64,000 nucleotides of DNA, from contig CM039183.1 of assembly GCA_008360975.2 (NCBI GenBank), positions 57,586,850 to 57,650,849 of the forward strand. The letters run 5' to 3'. The position numbers and the translations under genes were made by a program. Positions 26,211-38,845 of the stretch are shown here, one piece after another (position 1 is the stretch's first letter; each line of letters starts with the position of its first letter). Origin of the DNA: Lichenostomus cassidix. Taxonomy: Eukaryota; Chordata; Aves; Passeriformes; Meliphagidae. Below the pieces are notes generated by a model that made no database searches, was not told the DNA's origin, and saw only the letters and a list, made by a program, of their open reading frames with translations.

Positions 26211-27163
26211 TTGGTTGTTTTTTTGGTTGGCTGGGTTTTTTTAAAAATTAAGCAGAAACAACCAAAACAAAGCATGCAGCTCAGTTCATTCGAGGTGGCA
26301 TAAGAGTAACAGACAAGACCAATGCCTCACAACAACATACCAGCTTGGACAGTACTCGGTACATAGCATTCTTCAAATATTGAAAGAGAACAGTGTTTAT
26401 AACCTGAGTTTGCTCAAAAACACTGGAATGAAGAAAATACTAAAAGAAAATAGTTGGCTACCACTTACATGGCTTCTGTTTCCTTGGAGCTGAGAGAAAA
26501 TATGTTACTAGAAGCAATAATTAGTGAAATTATAGAAAGGGACAAATTGAGGTCTAGGCTAGTTAGATGTACCTATTGCCCACCAGCTGTAAGGAAAAAA
26601 AAGGTGCACTTTTCTAACTGGATTTTTTTTGTTGGTTTTTTTTTTGCAAAAAGTACCCTGTGGCTTCACTGAGGAACTAGAAAACCCCCTTACCTTGGCA
26701 CATCCATGGCATATGGTGCTCCATGTTTTTCTCCCATGTGTCTTTGACTTTTGACCATGTAATCAAACCTCGTAAACCTAAAAAAAACCCAAACAAAAAC
26801 CTAAAGATCTATGGGCAAACAAAAGGTAGTGCCAAATAATATTTGAGGATGATGTGGTAGAAGAAGAAAATGGATCAACAATTTGTGAATTATAGCTTTG
26901 ATGCTAATGGGGAAAATGCACACCCTTTGCGCCCTCAAATATTTGCTGCTTTCCTGTCTTTGCATGGGGCCAGGTTCTTCAGCTCCTGCATGCACCTACT
27001 CATTATAGCTCAACAGCATCAAATACCAGTGTAGAATGACATTGACCAGTTCCCTTTTAAGTATCTTTACATGGAAGTGAGAATATTTGCACATTAACTG
27101 AAGGCTAATCATTGAACTTCCTCAATGAAAGAGAAAACTTTGGTCACATTTTGCTTTCTTGAC

Positions 27164-27196
27164 TTTTTTTTTTTTTTTTTTGGGAGGGGGGGAGGG
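27164..27196 (+). other. T18 run joined to a G-quadruplex motif
   Basis: Eighteen T residues (27164-27181) run directly into G3-A-G7-A-G3 (27182-27196). The G7 can split as GGG-G-GGG, so the segment meets the canonical G3N1 x4 quadruplex pattern with one-nucleotide loops, which is usually very stable. On the minus strand it reads as a C-rich block followed by A18, but no retrocopy body is recognisable nearby. Confidence 0.6.
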
Positions 27197-27936
27197 AAAT
27201 TAAAAACATTTGATTTGGCCTGAAGTAAAAGTGCATACTTCACACATATTTCTAACCAACCCCCAAAAACAGTCTCTGGCTTTGAACGTGTTGAACAGGA
27301 AGCCATTTAGTGTTGGAATGCTTGCTTTGCTGGTCCAAGAAACACACGTACTTATTACTCCTGGGCTATCTAAAATGTTTGAGGGTGAAAAAGTTTAATT
27401 TATATGTAGAAACTTGTTTCCTGTTTTGTTTTCTCCCCTTGTGTGCCAAGTCTGTTTTTTAAACTCTGTGATAGGAAACACATTTCCCTTTTTCTCCCTT
27501 TCGTCTCACTTTATTTACCCAGCTGTATAATTCACTTCAATTTATAGCTCATACTCTTACCTGGCTTAAAGTCCAAAGACACAGTCAGAGAGAGGAAAAG
27601 ATGGATGTTGTGTTTTCATGGTTACTGAGGAAAGGGAAGAATCTGGGTGGATGTGAAGCTGCCTTTATATCAATATCAAGGGAGTGGTGGTAGGAGACTT
27701 CTCTTTCAGGATGTGCCACAGTATATGTTGAAGAAAGGTGAGGAAGAGGGCACAAGGAAAACTGTGGCAGTGTAGAGCCTCCCAAGATTATTGAATTAAG
27801 TTATGCATGTTTTAAGTCTACTTACTTTCTCCAAATGAGATACCCATCGCAGCAACTTTGCTCATCTTGGAACTACTTACATGCAGAAGCATGAGCAGAT
27901 AAAAATAAAATTAAGTAAAACAAAACAATAATAGTG

Positions 27937-27969
<33 letters not shown>
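27937..27969. repeat. (TAG)n / (GTA)n trinucleotide repeat
   Basis: About eleven uninterrupted trinucleotide units following a related ATAGTGG start. The Tyr-rich minus-strand open frame across it is a repeat artefact. Confidence 0.95.
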
Positions 27970-28832
27970 AAAAGACCAAAAGACCAGTTCACTGAACTCG
28001 AGTGTGCCTAACACATATATGTATTTATGCATGAGCTCTGCAAAGGAATTATCTCCCCAAAGAGGAAGAAAAGCCTTCCTGAACAAGAGCCATAGGGTTT
28101 TAATATAAAATAAATAAAATAAAATTTTGCACATAAACTAAGATTTCTACAATTAAAACAAAACCATGGAGTGCCTGTAGTACTGTTTTTTATTATCCTT
28201 AATTTAGGGTCATTGTTTCAACCAGACTTTTAGTAAATAAATGATGTTTTTTGCTGTGGAGGTAAAGTGATAGCTAGAAAAAGCCGTTGTGCTCATAACT
28301 ATACATGTCTATAACAGCTAAAGAGAACTGCCAGGCACACTACTTTATTTAGTTTACTATTTAAATTTATAAGACTGTAACAGGCTATGGAATAATTTGA
28401 GGCATTTTTTTTCCTGTTCCAGCATTTCGATATTGCCCAATATACAAAAAATAAGCAAACAAATTTCGAGCTAGTAAGCAGAGCAAATGCACCAAGAAGG
28501 AGTCTGATGTGATTCCCCTTGTGTGCTCTCCTGGGAGTAAAGTGATGTAAAAAATTGCTCCCCTCTTTTACATTGCTTTTCCCATGGAGGTCAAATGTAT
28601 GTTAAAAGCTTCAGATTACAGTGGTGTGAATACATATGATTTCTTCTGTATGTGCAACAGATCCTTCACTTCCTTATACCTCTATTGCTAAGAAAAAACG
28701 TCAATAAAATAATAAGTGCACCCACCAAATCTGCCCAAACCAGTCCCATTTCCTGCAAGAATAGGTGTCTGGGGCAGACTGGCTGCCAACACCATTACCT
28801 GCAGAGGGACTTGCTGCTGCCCTGAGCTCTCA

Positions 28833-28864
28833 CGAGCCGCCACACCGCATTGCTTCTGCACGCG
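28833..28864. other. Local CpG cluster
   Basis: Five CpGs (28833, 28838, 28846, 28861, 28863) in 32 nt, in a region otherwise almost free of CpG. This is far too short for a CpG island. It could be an unmethylated regulatory patch, a recently inserted sequence not yet CpG-decayed, or chance. Confidence 0.35.
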
Positions 28865-31800
28865 TTGCTAGAAGGCCAAGCACAGGACTGATGAGATTTC
28901 ACTTGGCATTCCCCCACATTTCTGCCAATACTCCTGGCCAGACTGCCCACCACACCCCAGCTGGTGCTAAAGCAGGATTGTCAAATCTCTCTGGGAAGCT
29001 GAAATTCTTGAAGACTGTTGCATTGGTAGCACATTTTCCATCTTCACATAGTTTGGTTCCTGTAGTCGATGGCATATCCCAGACAGTGGCATGCTGAGGA
29101 GGCTCTGCTGTAAGCTTGCCACAGCAGGTCTAGAGTTCAAGATCTTTCATCTCCCTGGTCCATGTCTTTTCCTGAAGAGAAGGTTCAGCAATAGAAGGAA
29201 AAATTGTTCCTCATTTCTGCCAGAATGGCACAGTCCTTTCTAAAGCGTCTCTGAAGCAAAGCCTCATGCTGGCTTGAGGAACTGTTCTGCCTCTTCTCTC
29301 TCCAAGGATTTGGGAAGGAAGGAGGGCTGAGCCTTCAGTGAATATCACCCTGCTCAAGGAGAAAAGATGCTGTTTTTAACACTCAAGTGTTTGAATGCCA
29401 AATGTTCTGCAAGGGACTTACCCAGCTTCTGGACAGCAAAATAAGGCGAGCCTTCCTTGGTCTGTCAGAATACTTGCAAAACAAAGTTAAATTATGACTT
29501 TTTCTGACTAAATAATATAAAAATGAGGCACTTAGTGCACCATTTCAAAGGCTGACTGCTAACCACCAGCAGTAAATATACTTCAATGGTAACTGAATGC
29601 AGGAATTATGGTAGAGCAAATCTTTATTTGGGGCCTGGCTGAGGCATATTACAATGAAGAATTGGCAGAAGTAGAATGAGCTTCTTTTATCCAGCTGGTG
29701 TGCTTTTCATCCCTCATCCCTTTTATTGTCTGAATAGATTGTAAATATTTTTTCTCCTTAAATCTCACTCATTCTTCTGAGGACCCTTAAAAATACCTCT
29801 GTTTCTTTCCTGGTTTGAGAACTCTCAATTTTATCTCTGCAGCAATAGCTACAGCCACATTACTACAGACTCTCCCTCAGGGACAAATCCTACACCAGGC
29901 AGCACAGGGTTACTCACATCCATATTGCTCAGGCTGTGCTGTGGAACACCTCACCTACTGTCCCCTCTGGAGTCCAAAGGAAGCCCTCGTGACCTAAGAC
30001 ATAATTATTCTATGTTGTGACCTTTGAGAACGTTTCAGCCTGCTCTGAATGCAGTGGTGTCTTTATAGCATGATGTGTAAGTAATGCACACCATGGAGCA
30101 TGAGTTAGTGGTAGTCAAGAGAAGGAATTTGCTAGAATGACATAGAAAAATTGCATAGAGCTGAACAAGCCAAACTAATGTTTCTGAAAATAAATTATCC
30201 CTAAAATAGTTAGTGGATTTCATCTCAGGGAAGACTAGATTTGCTCCAAAAGGCAGCTGAAACCTCTAGTTTCCATGGAAGAAAATGAATAGAGGTCAGA
30301 GCCTGAAAATAGGGTCAGCACCTGAGTTACACTGTAGACATATCCATAGCCTCTGGCATTTCTAACTATCACCTAGGTCCCTCCTCTTCCTAATTAGCTG
30401 TAGGTGGTCATGCAAATGACAACTGAGCACATCCCTGTCTGCTGAAGGGCTCTGCATGATTTCTGAAAGTTTGCAAAAGGTTGGATGGTTCAGAATGTTC
30501 TCTATTCCTTCTTATCAACACAAAAATGAAAACTAATGGGCTTTTTTCATAATTTCTTTCCATGTCCTAAAAATCGAGTTGATCAGAATTCGGTGACAAT
30601 GACCTCCTTCCATTAGATTTTGTTTTATCCCAGTAGGGTCATTCCAGTCTTGGTCACTACTGTGCATGCAAATTTGGATACCTGCTCTGGTGATAGGGAG
30701 TTGAGAATCCAGGAGCAATGTTTCGACAGGACTTCAGCTGTCTCAGCCACTCTAGTTTTGGCCTGACACTTTCAAAACTTCAAGTGCCTGACTCTATTCT
30801 CAGCAAAGCTAGCAGTGATAGTCCCGTTGATTTCCACATTTTCTTGATCTCTGTCAAAGCACACACTTCATAAGGAAGTCACTGGTGGATTGTGGAAAAA
30901 AAATTGTTTGGAGAAACAGTGCCCAAAGAGAGGTTTCTGAGATCCCTTAAATTAGCTTTGTCCAGGGTATATTAAAACTTGAAGTTTCTCCTGACTGCAA
31001 TGCAAGTGGAAGAAGGCAGTCACACAGGGCTTTTGGAAATCACTTATCAGCAGCTAAGGTGCAAAGCCTAAACACATACTCAGGAGTAAGTATTTGCTGA
31101 TAAAGACTAGAGAACTGAAATCCTTAGTTAATGGTTATGAGTTTTCCTTGCTGATATTAGAAGACTGATAAGGATGTAGAAAACCTGGCAAACGCTTTGC
31201 AAACTTCCTGGGCCAAATAGTTCAAGCTAATTAGAGACCATCTTCTGTATTCTGTTGGTATTAGCCTAAGAAATGGTACCTTTATGCCCATTTTTATGAA
31301 AGTCTGCAAGTGTAGCAATGCATAAAGTTACATCCTGCCTAATCTGTGAATCCTGTCACACAGCTTGTCACTTCCTGAATCTATGATTCTTATCTAACCA
31401 ACCCAAGCAGTAGTGGTCCGGGGAAAAGAAAAATACACCTTTCCAAAACCTTTTAAGTGTGCCTTCATTCAAGATGAATATATAATAAATATATAATACC
31501 AGTAGGAAACACAGAAGAATGTTCTCATTCTGCATAGGTCTCAGTGACTGGAAGTCTTCTTCACCCTTATATGTACTGTATAAAGAAGGATGCAGTTTAT
31601 ATTTCGATTTTTGAGTTAGGCAAAAATGGAATTTCCAAGTTCTATGGACACTTAATGAGAATCATGTGCAATTTTTCAAATGCATTTTACTATTTCCTGC
31701 CAACATTGTGGGAAGTGTAAGCAACTTAAGAATTCCAGGTCATTCACTTCAGCTTTCTCAAATCCCAGAGTAAATTTTATTGATTCTACTAAAATTATCT

Positions 31801-31872
31801 TCTTTTTTCAAATCTTGCTTTATCTGTATGTTTGGCAATTACCTCACCAGTGTACCTCACATACACATCACC

Positions 31873-31887
31873 AAAAAAAAAAAAAAA
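31873..31887. repeat. A15 homopolymer run
   Basis: Fifteen A residues following ACACATCACC. No recognisable retrocopy body lies upstream. Confidence 0.7.
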
Positions 31888-33731
31888 TTTACACCATTAC
31901 CATAGGATGGCTACACGAAAAGTAGACATTTTTTTTAGTCCTAATGAGATGATCCTAATGAAACTTTTGCCTTACCCCTTCATAGGCTGCAATTCACTTT
32001 GAAGATTAGAAATGGAAATATTTACATTTTATAGGTAGTAGATTCTGGAAAAAAGAAGTGACTTTTGCATTGAATCCAAAGAACTAAGAGGCATTTACAT
32101 TAATTTTGGATGAACTGTCAAAAAATAATCCTGAGGAAATTTAAGAACCAAAGTATATAATTCCTTCTGCCTCCTCAAGCACTTGAGGTTGATATTTTTC
32201 AACCCAATTTATCAAGAGTTATCTTTCTACTATATATGATAACAAGGTCACTTGTTTAGTGAAGATTTTATGTTTTGGATGAGTGAGCAAGAATACACAT
32301 GTACTTGTGGACAAGTTCATATACATAGTGTCAAGCTGTGTTTCTGTCTGAATCATGCTGTGTTTTATGAATAAGCTAATCTCTAGAAAACATTATTTGA
32401 GCATTTTTATGCCTTTCTAGGACCTAACCCACTCTCTTAAGAAATGTTAGTTTTGAATCTGAGAAACCAGTTCCTTTCTATGAAACATTTGACTGCTTCC
32501 TCTTAGTAGTATTTTGGGAAATGGAACTCGATAAACATTTTCATTTTCTCTGTGTTTTGCATGTTTATACATTTCTGCAAATATGTGTATATCAAGGACT
32601 TCATTGTTTATAAAGGAAAAAAAAATATCAACTAATCCACGTACTAATGATCTTGTTTATTCCCACTCCTTTATGACTTGTGATCCTGGTGGGACTTGGG
32701 TTTCTTTACTGTTTTATTTATAGGTTATGTAAACATTACAATTTTCATTGTATTTGTACCAACTCTGCAGAAGTCCCATAAGTCCCAAAATAAATAGTTT
32801 TCTGTGTGTTGTCAAAGCACTATTTAAAGCTAGGTTGGCATTTAAAAGCAGTTCACATTTACTGTCTCTCAGTGACTTCCCATCACTTTCCCTCGGTTTA
32901 AAAGCAAAAGGTGGTTTTAGCTGTCAGGTCATTGAGTTCTTTCTTGGTTTGAAAATAAGGTGGAGCTCTTCCTGGCTCATGTATCGTCATCTCTAAACCA
33001 GTCCCAGTTGCAGTAAGACATTATTGTAGAGAACTAGGGGGATCCACGAAAGCACCACAAGGTGACAATCATTTATGACAATGAGGTGTCTCAGTTGTGG
33101 TTGGGAAAGTGGCAGTGCACAGGAATAAGATTACTAGCTTCTACTTAGTGACCATGCTCATAACCCATGGGATTGAAAGAAAACCAATATTTAACAATAT
33201 TTTACCTGTAAATTCTAAGACAGAAGGAGACAAAAAACATGCCTCATATGAGCATTTTCAGATAAACATTTCTGTAGACAGAACTCAGTCTAGCCATAAA
33301 TACATTGGTCTGAGAGAAGGGCTCCGCTCCTTCTTCATTAATATCTACTACTATACAATTAGTTATCCTTGATAACACAGTTCACCATTATTTTCCATTC
33401 ACTAATACATATTCCATTAGGTATCACTGTATTTGTCTTTGTTCATCTAAGAGGTCTGCCTTTTAATATCTTGAGATTTCCTGACCAATGCTGAGGTGAA
33501 GAAGGGCAAAGTAGTCAAAGTAAAATTAAACGTTTTTGTTTATTCTTAGAGTCAGTACTGCCCAAAGCTTGCCTTGCTTCCTAAAATGTTAGGTTGGTCT
33601 TTTTTTACAAATGTTTTTGACTTCTGCGCTTCCAGATCTGGGATAGACAGAGGAATAAATGGCAACACTACAGAATTAAAGCTAAAACTGTGGTAGTGCC
33701 AACTGGGAGCAGAAATATTGGAAATCTGTCA

Positions 33732-33763
33732 AAAAATTCTTATATTCAAAAATTCTTATATTC
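33732..33763. repeat. 16-bp tandem duplication
   Basis: Two adjacent copies of a 16-nt unit of the form AAAAATTCTTATATTC, read directly. Confidence 0.85.
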
Positions 33764-36700
33764 ACTTCTTCTCTAATTGTGTAGTATCAAAACATTTGAC
33801 TTATTCAGATAAGGTCTGGCTGAACAAGAGGCTGGGCTTTCCAGCGTGTGTCTGAAACTAAAGTGAAGTTCCCAACTTTGAGATAAAAATATTTGGGCAC
33901 TATTTAAATTTAAAAGTTATAGGAAGACTATTCTAAAAATTCCAATAGGCATCTGCTGTATAAAACACTGATTATTTGAAATCTCATCATCAGTCAACTT
34001 TTTGCTTAATGGTGGAATAAAACCTGAATGTGAAAAGAAGAATCTCATTAATGCAGCCCTCGTACCTACTCTGGGAGCAGCTACTGAAATATAGGGAAAA
34101 CATTAGGGGGAAAAGTTCTGCTCAGAGCATAAGGGGATAGACTAATTCTCTAGTGAGGAGTCTTCCTAGTGACCTTGTTGAATTTTGGATCAGCCCCTAA
34201 GATGTCAGATTATGAATACTTTGGAAAAGAAATGCTATATAAATGCCTGTGTACACTGTGCCTTGGGATCTGTAAAAGTACAGATAAAAAATGTGAGACA
34301 AATGCGATGGCAATTAAGTCAGATGAAACTAATATATTTTCCAGCTGCATTCAAGAGCTGTTAAGCAAATGGTGGTTACATATTTTCATCTTTCTGACAG
34401 GGAAATACAAGTATTTTATAGTTGTTGGAAGACAGTCTTTATAAACCACATTGTCAAAGTATGAGCAATCAGTTTTTACTTTAATTTTCCCAAGGTTCTG
34501 TCTTTCCACAGTAACATTATAGTGGTTCTTGGTGGGGTGAAAGTAAAACGGTTTAGGCTGTTCAGCTAATAATGATAGTGTAGACATAAAACAATACTTT
34601 AAAATTATAGATACAGAATAGAGTTCCTGTGTTAACTTGCTTTGTGGAGTCAAAAAAAATATCAACACTAAGTCCAAGGAAGTTAACCAAAGCCAACATT
34701 CTGAAAAACTGTTTTTTATAAATCAGTCTTCAGTTCTTATTATTTGCTAGTTCATAGGTACATCTAATAGAGCTTCCTATTACTGCTTCTGTTTCAAACA
34801 TCAACTTCCAAGAACTGGTTTTCTGTTAGCTAAAATCACGTCAAATTGAAGTTCTACCTATGGCACATATGCCTCAAGATGAACATTTCTGAAATATTTC
34901 AGCCAAATCTATAGGGATATTCCTGGGAATGTATAAGAAAGTAGAGATTCAATGCTTTGTTTTCTTGACCAAACTCATTTCACAACTTGGTCATGTTCTT
35001 GCTGGAAGTGGCTATGACTGCCCAACTCAGTGCTGTGGCTATGTGCTAAGCACACTAAGCTATTGCTTACAACATTGCTTCCTCAGAAGAGAGGCACAGA
35101 TTGCTCAGATGTCTCCATCCTACCTTAGGTGACATTTAATTCCTTTTGTGCATCTGAGGTGTGAATGAAGAGAAATATGTGCAATAAACAAATATGAAAT
35201 TTTTTCTTCTTTAGCGAGCACCAGGCAATCTGTGTCTCAAATGGATCAGAACCTCTCTTGCATGACAGCATGTGAAAGTGCACTGTATCAAAATGTGGAC
35301 GTGACAAGGTGCTGAACTTAAAAAAACTTAAAAGTGAAGCCATGCCATACTTCCTGGCATGACCTCAACTTTGCATCTTTTGCATAGTAACAAATTGTCA
35401 CATTGTTGGCATTTCTGTGGTGGATGATGTATCTAATTCTCTTCTTTGTTTAATCTTCTTTGTGTTATTTTGTTTGAACCATTAGAAAGTCCATAGTTAT
35501 TCCATAATTACTTTAGTCTGTAGAACATGAAATGAAAGCAAACAAAGTGAATTATCAATGATGTATGTACTTTCTTTGAATGCAATGAGGGCAGCAACCT
35601 TTCTGTCAGACGGAGTAGAAAGCAGGTAAATCATTTTTCCCTTGCACTTTTTTAAGTTAGCTCAACAACTCGGAGTTTATTCCTAAAGACTCACTGAAGT
35701 GTGAGGCATGTGTTGAACACGTGAAGATACAACTAGGTCTGATTATCAGTCTGCCTCTGTTCTGGGTAAAAACTTATTAATATCAGCATCAAGTCTATTG
35801 AACAAGCTGCAAAAGGATTCTAGGACACATCTCCCTTCTCATGGAGAGCACTAAGACATTTGTTACAACTCTAGGAACTGCAGGAACTGCACCAGATATA
35901 AAAAGACATATTACATACAGCAGGTCCTGTCTTGCTCTGTTAGAGTCCATGAATTGCCATTTTATAGTTGTCAAGCAATTTCAATAACTTTAGTAATTTA
36001 GAAAGAAAAATGTTCCAGAAAATGCTTCGTTTCTTTTCCCCACATACAGCAAATTGCACTGATGTTGGAGTCAGATGAATGTCCTGCAAAAACAAGTTGT
36101 CTTCTGCATGCAATGAGTCTCTGACACACCAATATTAGCAGAAAGGTGATCTGGCTGTTGCATTTCACTTTTTGTTAGACTTTAGATTTCAAAACAGTCC
36201 TGTACTCTATTTCTTCTCCCAGTTAAAGTCTTGCACTGGGAAAATGTGATGACTCACCTGCTTCTCCCTTTTGCTGCAGTAAGATAAAAGGGTTGGCAAG
36301 CAGCTGCCAAGCAAGATGAAGTCAAGAGGAGAAGCCAATTCTCCCATCATATCACAAGCAGCATCTGGCAACTGCTGTCTCTGCAGACCTTTTCTTCAGG
36401 TGACTCAATCTCTCAAATTGACTGTGATCCTGGAAAAAGGGCTCATGCCAAATAACCATCCAGATAATGCTGCAAATTCCAAGCTAATCAGAGAAATTGC
36501 CTATTCACTTGAACAACAGTCACAGGCCTGGGAGGCGCCAGCCTCCAACTGCAGTCATGCCTTGGCTCATTAGTCCTATGTGCCCCCAAAACTAAACTGT
36601 TGAAGGGGTGTTGAGAGCACAAAGGCTGGGCAGCAGCTGAATTAAATTCCTGCGCAGAACTAAAAATAGAACACTTTGAGCCCCTTCTCTGTTGTGAAGA

Positions 36701-36779
36701 AAACAAATTCCTGGACAAAAAAAAAACTTTTCTTGGTATTATTTAATGTGTTTTTCTGTCTAAAAAGCTAAAGATTTTT

Positions 36780-37260
36780 GGCCTCAAGGGGTGCTAGCCT
36801 GTTACCTTAGAGACTGTTTCTTTTAGAGGCAGTGGAGTGGCAGAGGGCATGCCTTTGTTGCTTACCTTGGCAACCATGAATTGCTAAATGCTGTTCCCAT
36901 GAATGCAAGCCTTTCACTGCCATTAGTGCCTGCCCACAGGTATAAACATTCCTTCATGAAAAGGTCCAGGGGAACGTACACTACCTCGATAAAAATCAAG
37001 ACGACAAACAAAAGCATATTATATAACACAGCAGTTATATAAAATTAGATTTTAAAACAAGATGTGTCTTTAATGACATTGATCCTGGATGCGGTCAAAT
37101 TTCCTGTTCCATTTATATTCCCTACAGTCATACCAAGCGGTGGCAGTGGGGAAGGGAGGAAAGCGAGAAAGCTCGACAGGATATTCTTGTTGCTGTAATT
37201 GCAAAATGGAAGACCGCTCTGTCTGTACTCAGAATAAACCTGCCGGACAGCTTCAGAGGA
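36780..37260. promoter_or_regulatory. Candidate CpG-retaining regulatory block
   Basis: Nine CpGs lie between 36975 and 37243 (36975, 36987, 37002, 37092, 37138, 37163, 37174, 37215, 37243), dense for this window. An X-box-like site is at 36861-36874. The open frames here (about 70-90 codons on both strands) are unrecognised and overlap each other. Texture fits a conserved noncoding element, but there is no direct proof. Confidence 0.25.
36861..36874. promoter_or_regulatory. Second RFX X-box-like site
   Basis: CTTACCTTGGCAAC matches the RFX consensus GTTRCCNNGGYAAC except at the first base. A second GTTGC half-site begins four bases upstream at 36857, giving overlapping ways to read the motif. 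One-mismatch matches are expected about once per two windows of this size, so support is limited. Confidence 0.3.
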
Positions 37261-38277
37261 ATAGTATGACTCCAGCAGTCTCCCTCCCTGGCAGTGGGGT
37301 AGACAGAGGCAGGAAGAAAGCAGAGCTTGCTGAGGCTGTGCAATGGCAGTAGATCCCCTCTGCTACCAGGAATTCTTTATGGTCTAGCTGGGCAAACACT
37401 ACAGGCAACATTCTCAACATGTTTACCTGTATAAAGCCCTTGTGCTGCAAAAACAAGAGATTTGTTGTATTCTTCCTGTAAATGAGCCTGTTGAGTGTGA
37501 AGGACTTAAGTTCTAAACTTAATTCTCCCCTCCCTCCCCGCTCCACAGTCTCCATTTTGTAAACCAATATTTTAAGAGAACAGCAAGATTTTCATTCCAT
37601 TACCAAGTCAATTCACTTCCTCATGTCTGTCAGTACTTCTAACAAAACCTTGGCCCATCTGGATTTTTAGAGTGTAATGTGGCATATTTAGAAGGAGAAC
37701 AATCTCTTGGGAAAAGAGATCCACTACAAGATATGGCTTCAGGTGTCTGTCAAAGGGGAGCCAGAAAGCAACTCGTGGCTCATGTGGACTGAAAGCTCAG
37801 ACTGCAGCAAGCTGGCTCTGGTCATGAATTGCCGATACAAGAGCAACTTCATACAGCTGGGCCATGAGAAGACGTCTCTTCCCTTGAGAAAATCCGTGTG
37901 TTAATGGTGCTTGGCACTTCCCAAGTAGCCCTCCCTGAGTGCACTGTCTTTGAATCCACCATGCCAGGACACCTGGCAGTCAAATGAGCTCTTGAAAGCT
38001 GAGCCTAATGCAAGGGCGGTGTTGCAGTCCTACAGCTGATGGATGTATAGCTGCACCCAGTTAGCCAGGTGTGCACACAGACAGACAGCTGCCTCTGGAA
38101 CATTCATGTGCACCCTGGAGATGACAGTGGAAGAGCAGCTCCTAGGATATCATGTAGTAAAGCACTTTTGAGGCCAAAACCCCTTCAGAGCCCCATGAAA
38201 GCCAGAAGAATGACCTCTGTTGCCCCTATTTACACAAAGGGGAAATGCTCATTGCTAAAAAAATTTTAAAATGGCAG
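37261..38277. other. Noncoding DNA with unrecognised 66-codon open frame
   Basis: Moderately GC-richer DNA upstream of CR1 copy B. An open frame on the + strand (37707-37904) begins at TTG and gives a fairly protein-like composition (residues such as KIWLQVSVKGEPESNSW), but I recognise no family and see no convincing splice sites or start context. Not called a gene. Confidence 0.4.
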
Positions 38278-38845
38278 CATAGCCAGCAGGTCAAGGGAGG
38301 TGATTCTGCCCCTCTGCTCCATTCTGGTGAGACCTCACCTGGAGTACTGCATCCAGCTCTGGAGTCCCTAGCACAGGAAAGACATTAGAGTAAATCCAGA
38401 GGGGGACCACAAAGATGATCAGAGGTCTGAAGCACCTCTTTTATGAAGAGAGTTAAGGGTGTTCAGCCTGGAGAAGAGAAGGCTCTGGGGAGACCTTTTT
38501 GCAGTCTTCCAGTACCTAAAGGGGGCCTATGAGAAAGGGAGGGACAGACTTTTTAGTATGCCTGTGGTGATAGGACAAGGGGTAATGATTTCAAACTAAA
38601 AGAGGGTTGATTCAGACTAGATATGGGCAAGAAATTCTCTTAAGATGAGGGTGGTATAACACTGGAACCAACAGATTTCCCACACAGGAGGTGGTTGCCC
38701 CATCCCTGGAAGCATTCAAGGTCAGGCTAGATGGGGCTCTGAGCAACATAATCTAGCTGAAATTGTCTCTGCTTATGGCAGGGGGTTTGGAACTAGACAC
38801 CTTTAAAGGTCCCTTCCAACTCAAACTATTCTACAATTCTATAAA
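38278..38845 (+). mobile_element. CR1 LINE fragment B, contiguous 3' end
   Basis: A 5'-truncated CR1 that starts within the ORF2 C-terminal region: 'gccagcaggtcaagggaggtg' corresponds to ASRSREV, and 'acctggagtactg' to the HLEYC region. It then runs without a large gap through the segment encoding 'FSLEKRRLWGDL' and the 'ggtgataggacaaggggtaa' region. The 3' end is 'ttggaactagacacctttaaagg', 'tcccttccaactcaaac' and a tail of CTACAATTCTATA. Stops and indels show it is inactive. 5' truncation and absence of an obvious target-site duplication are normal for CR1. The 3' end ('gatggggctctgagcaac') differs from that of copy A, so the two come from different CR1 subfamilies. Confidence 0.95.

Larger units (their letters stand above)
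25136..36779. other. Anonymous noncoding DNA, no gene supported
   Basis: About 11.6 kb with no recognised exon, RNA gene or interspersed repeat. It carries G-rich tracts at 26193 and 27182, a (TAG)n at 27937, a small CpG cluster at 28833-28864 and a 16-bp tandem duplication at 33732. The open frame of about 110 codons at 28765-29097 starts at GTG, has no recognised homologue and is not called a gene. Confidence 0.5.

Noticed and set aside
27877..28134. Tyr-rich minus-strand open frame
   Set aside because: Artefact of the (TAG)n repeat at 27937-27969.
37707..37904. 66-codon open frame with protein-like composition
   Set aside because: Starts at TTG, is short, has no recognised homologue and no convincing flanking splice sites. 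A protein search could reopen the question.
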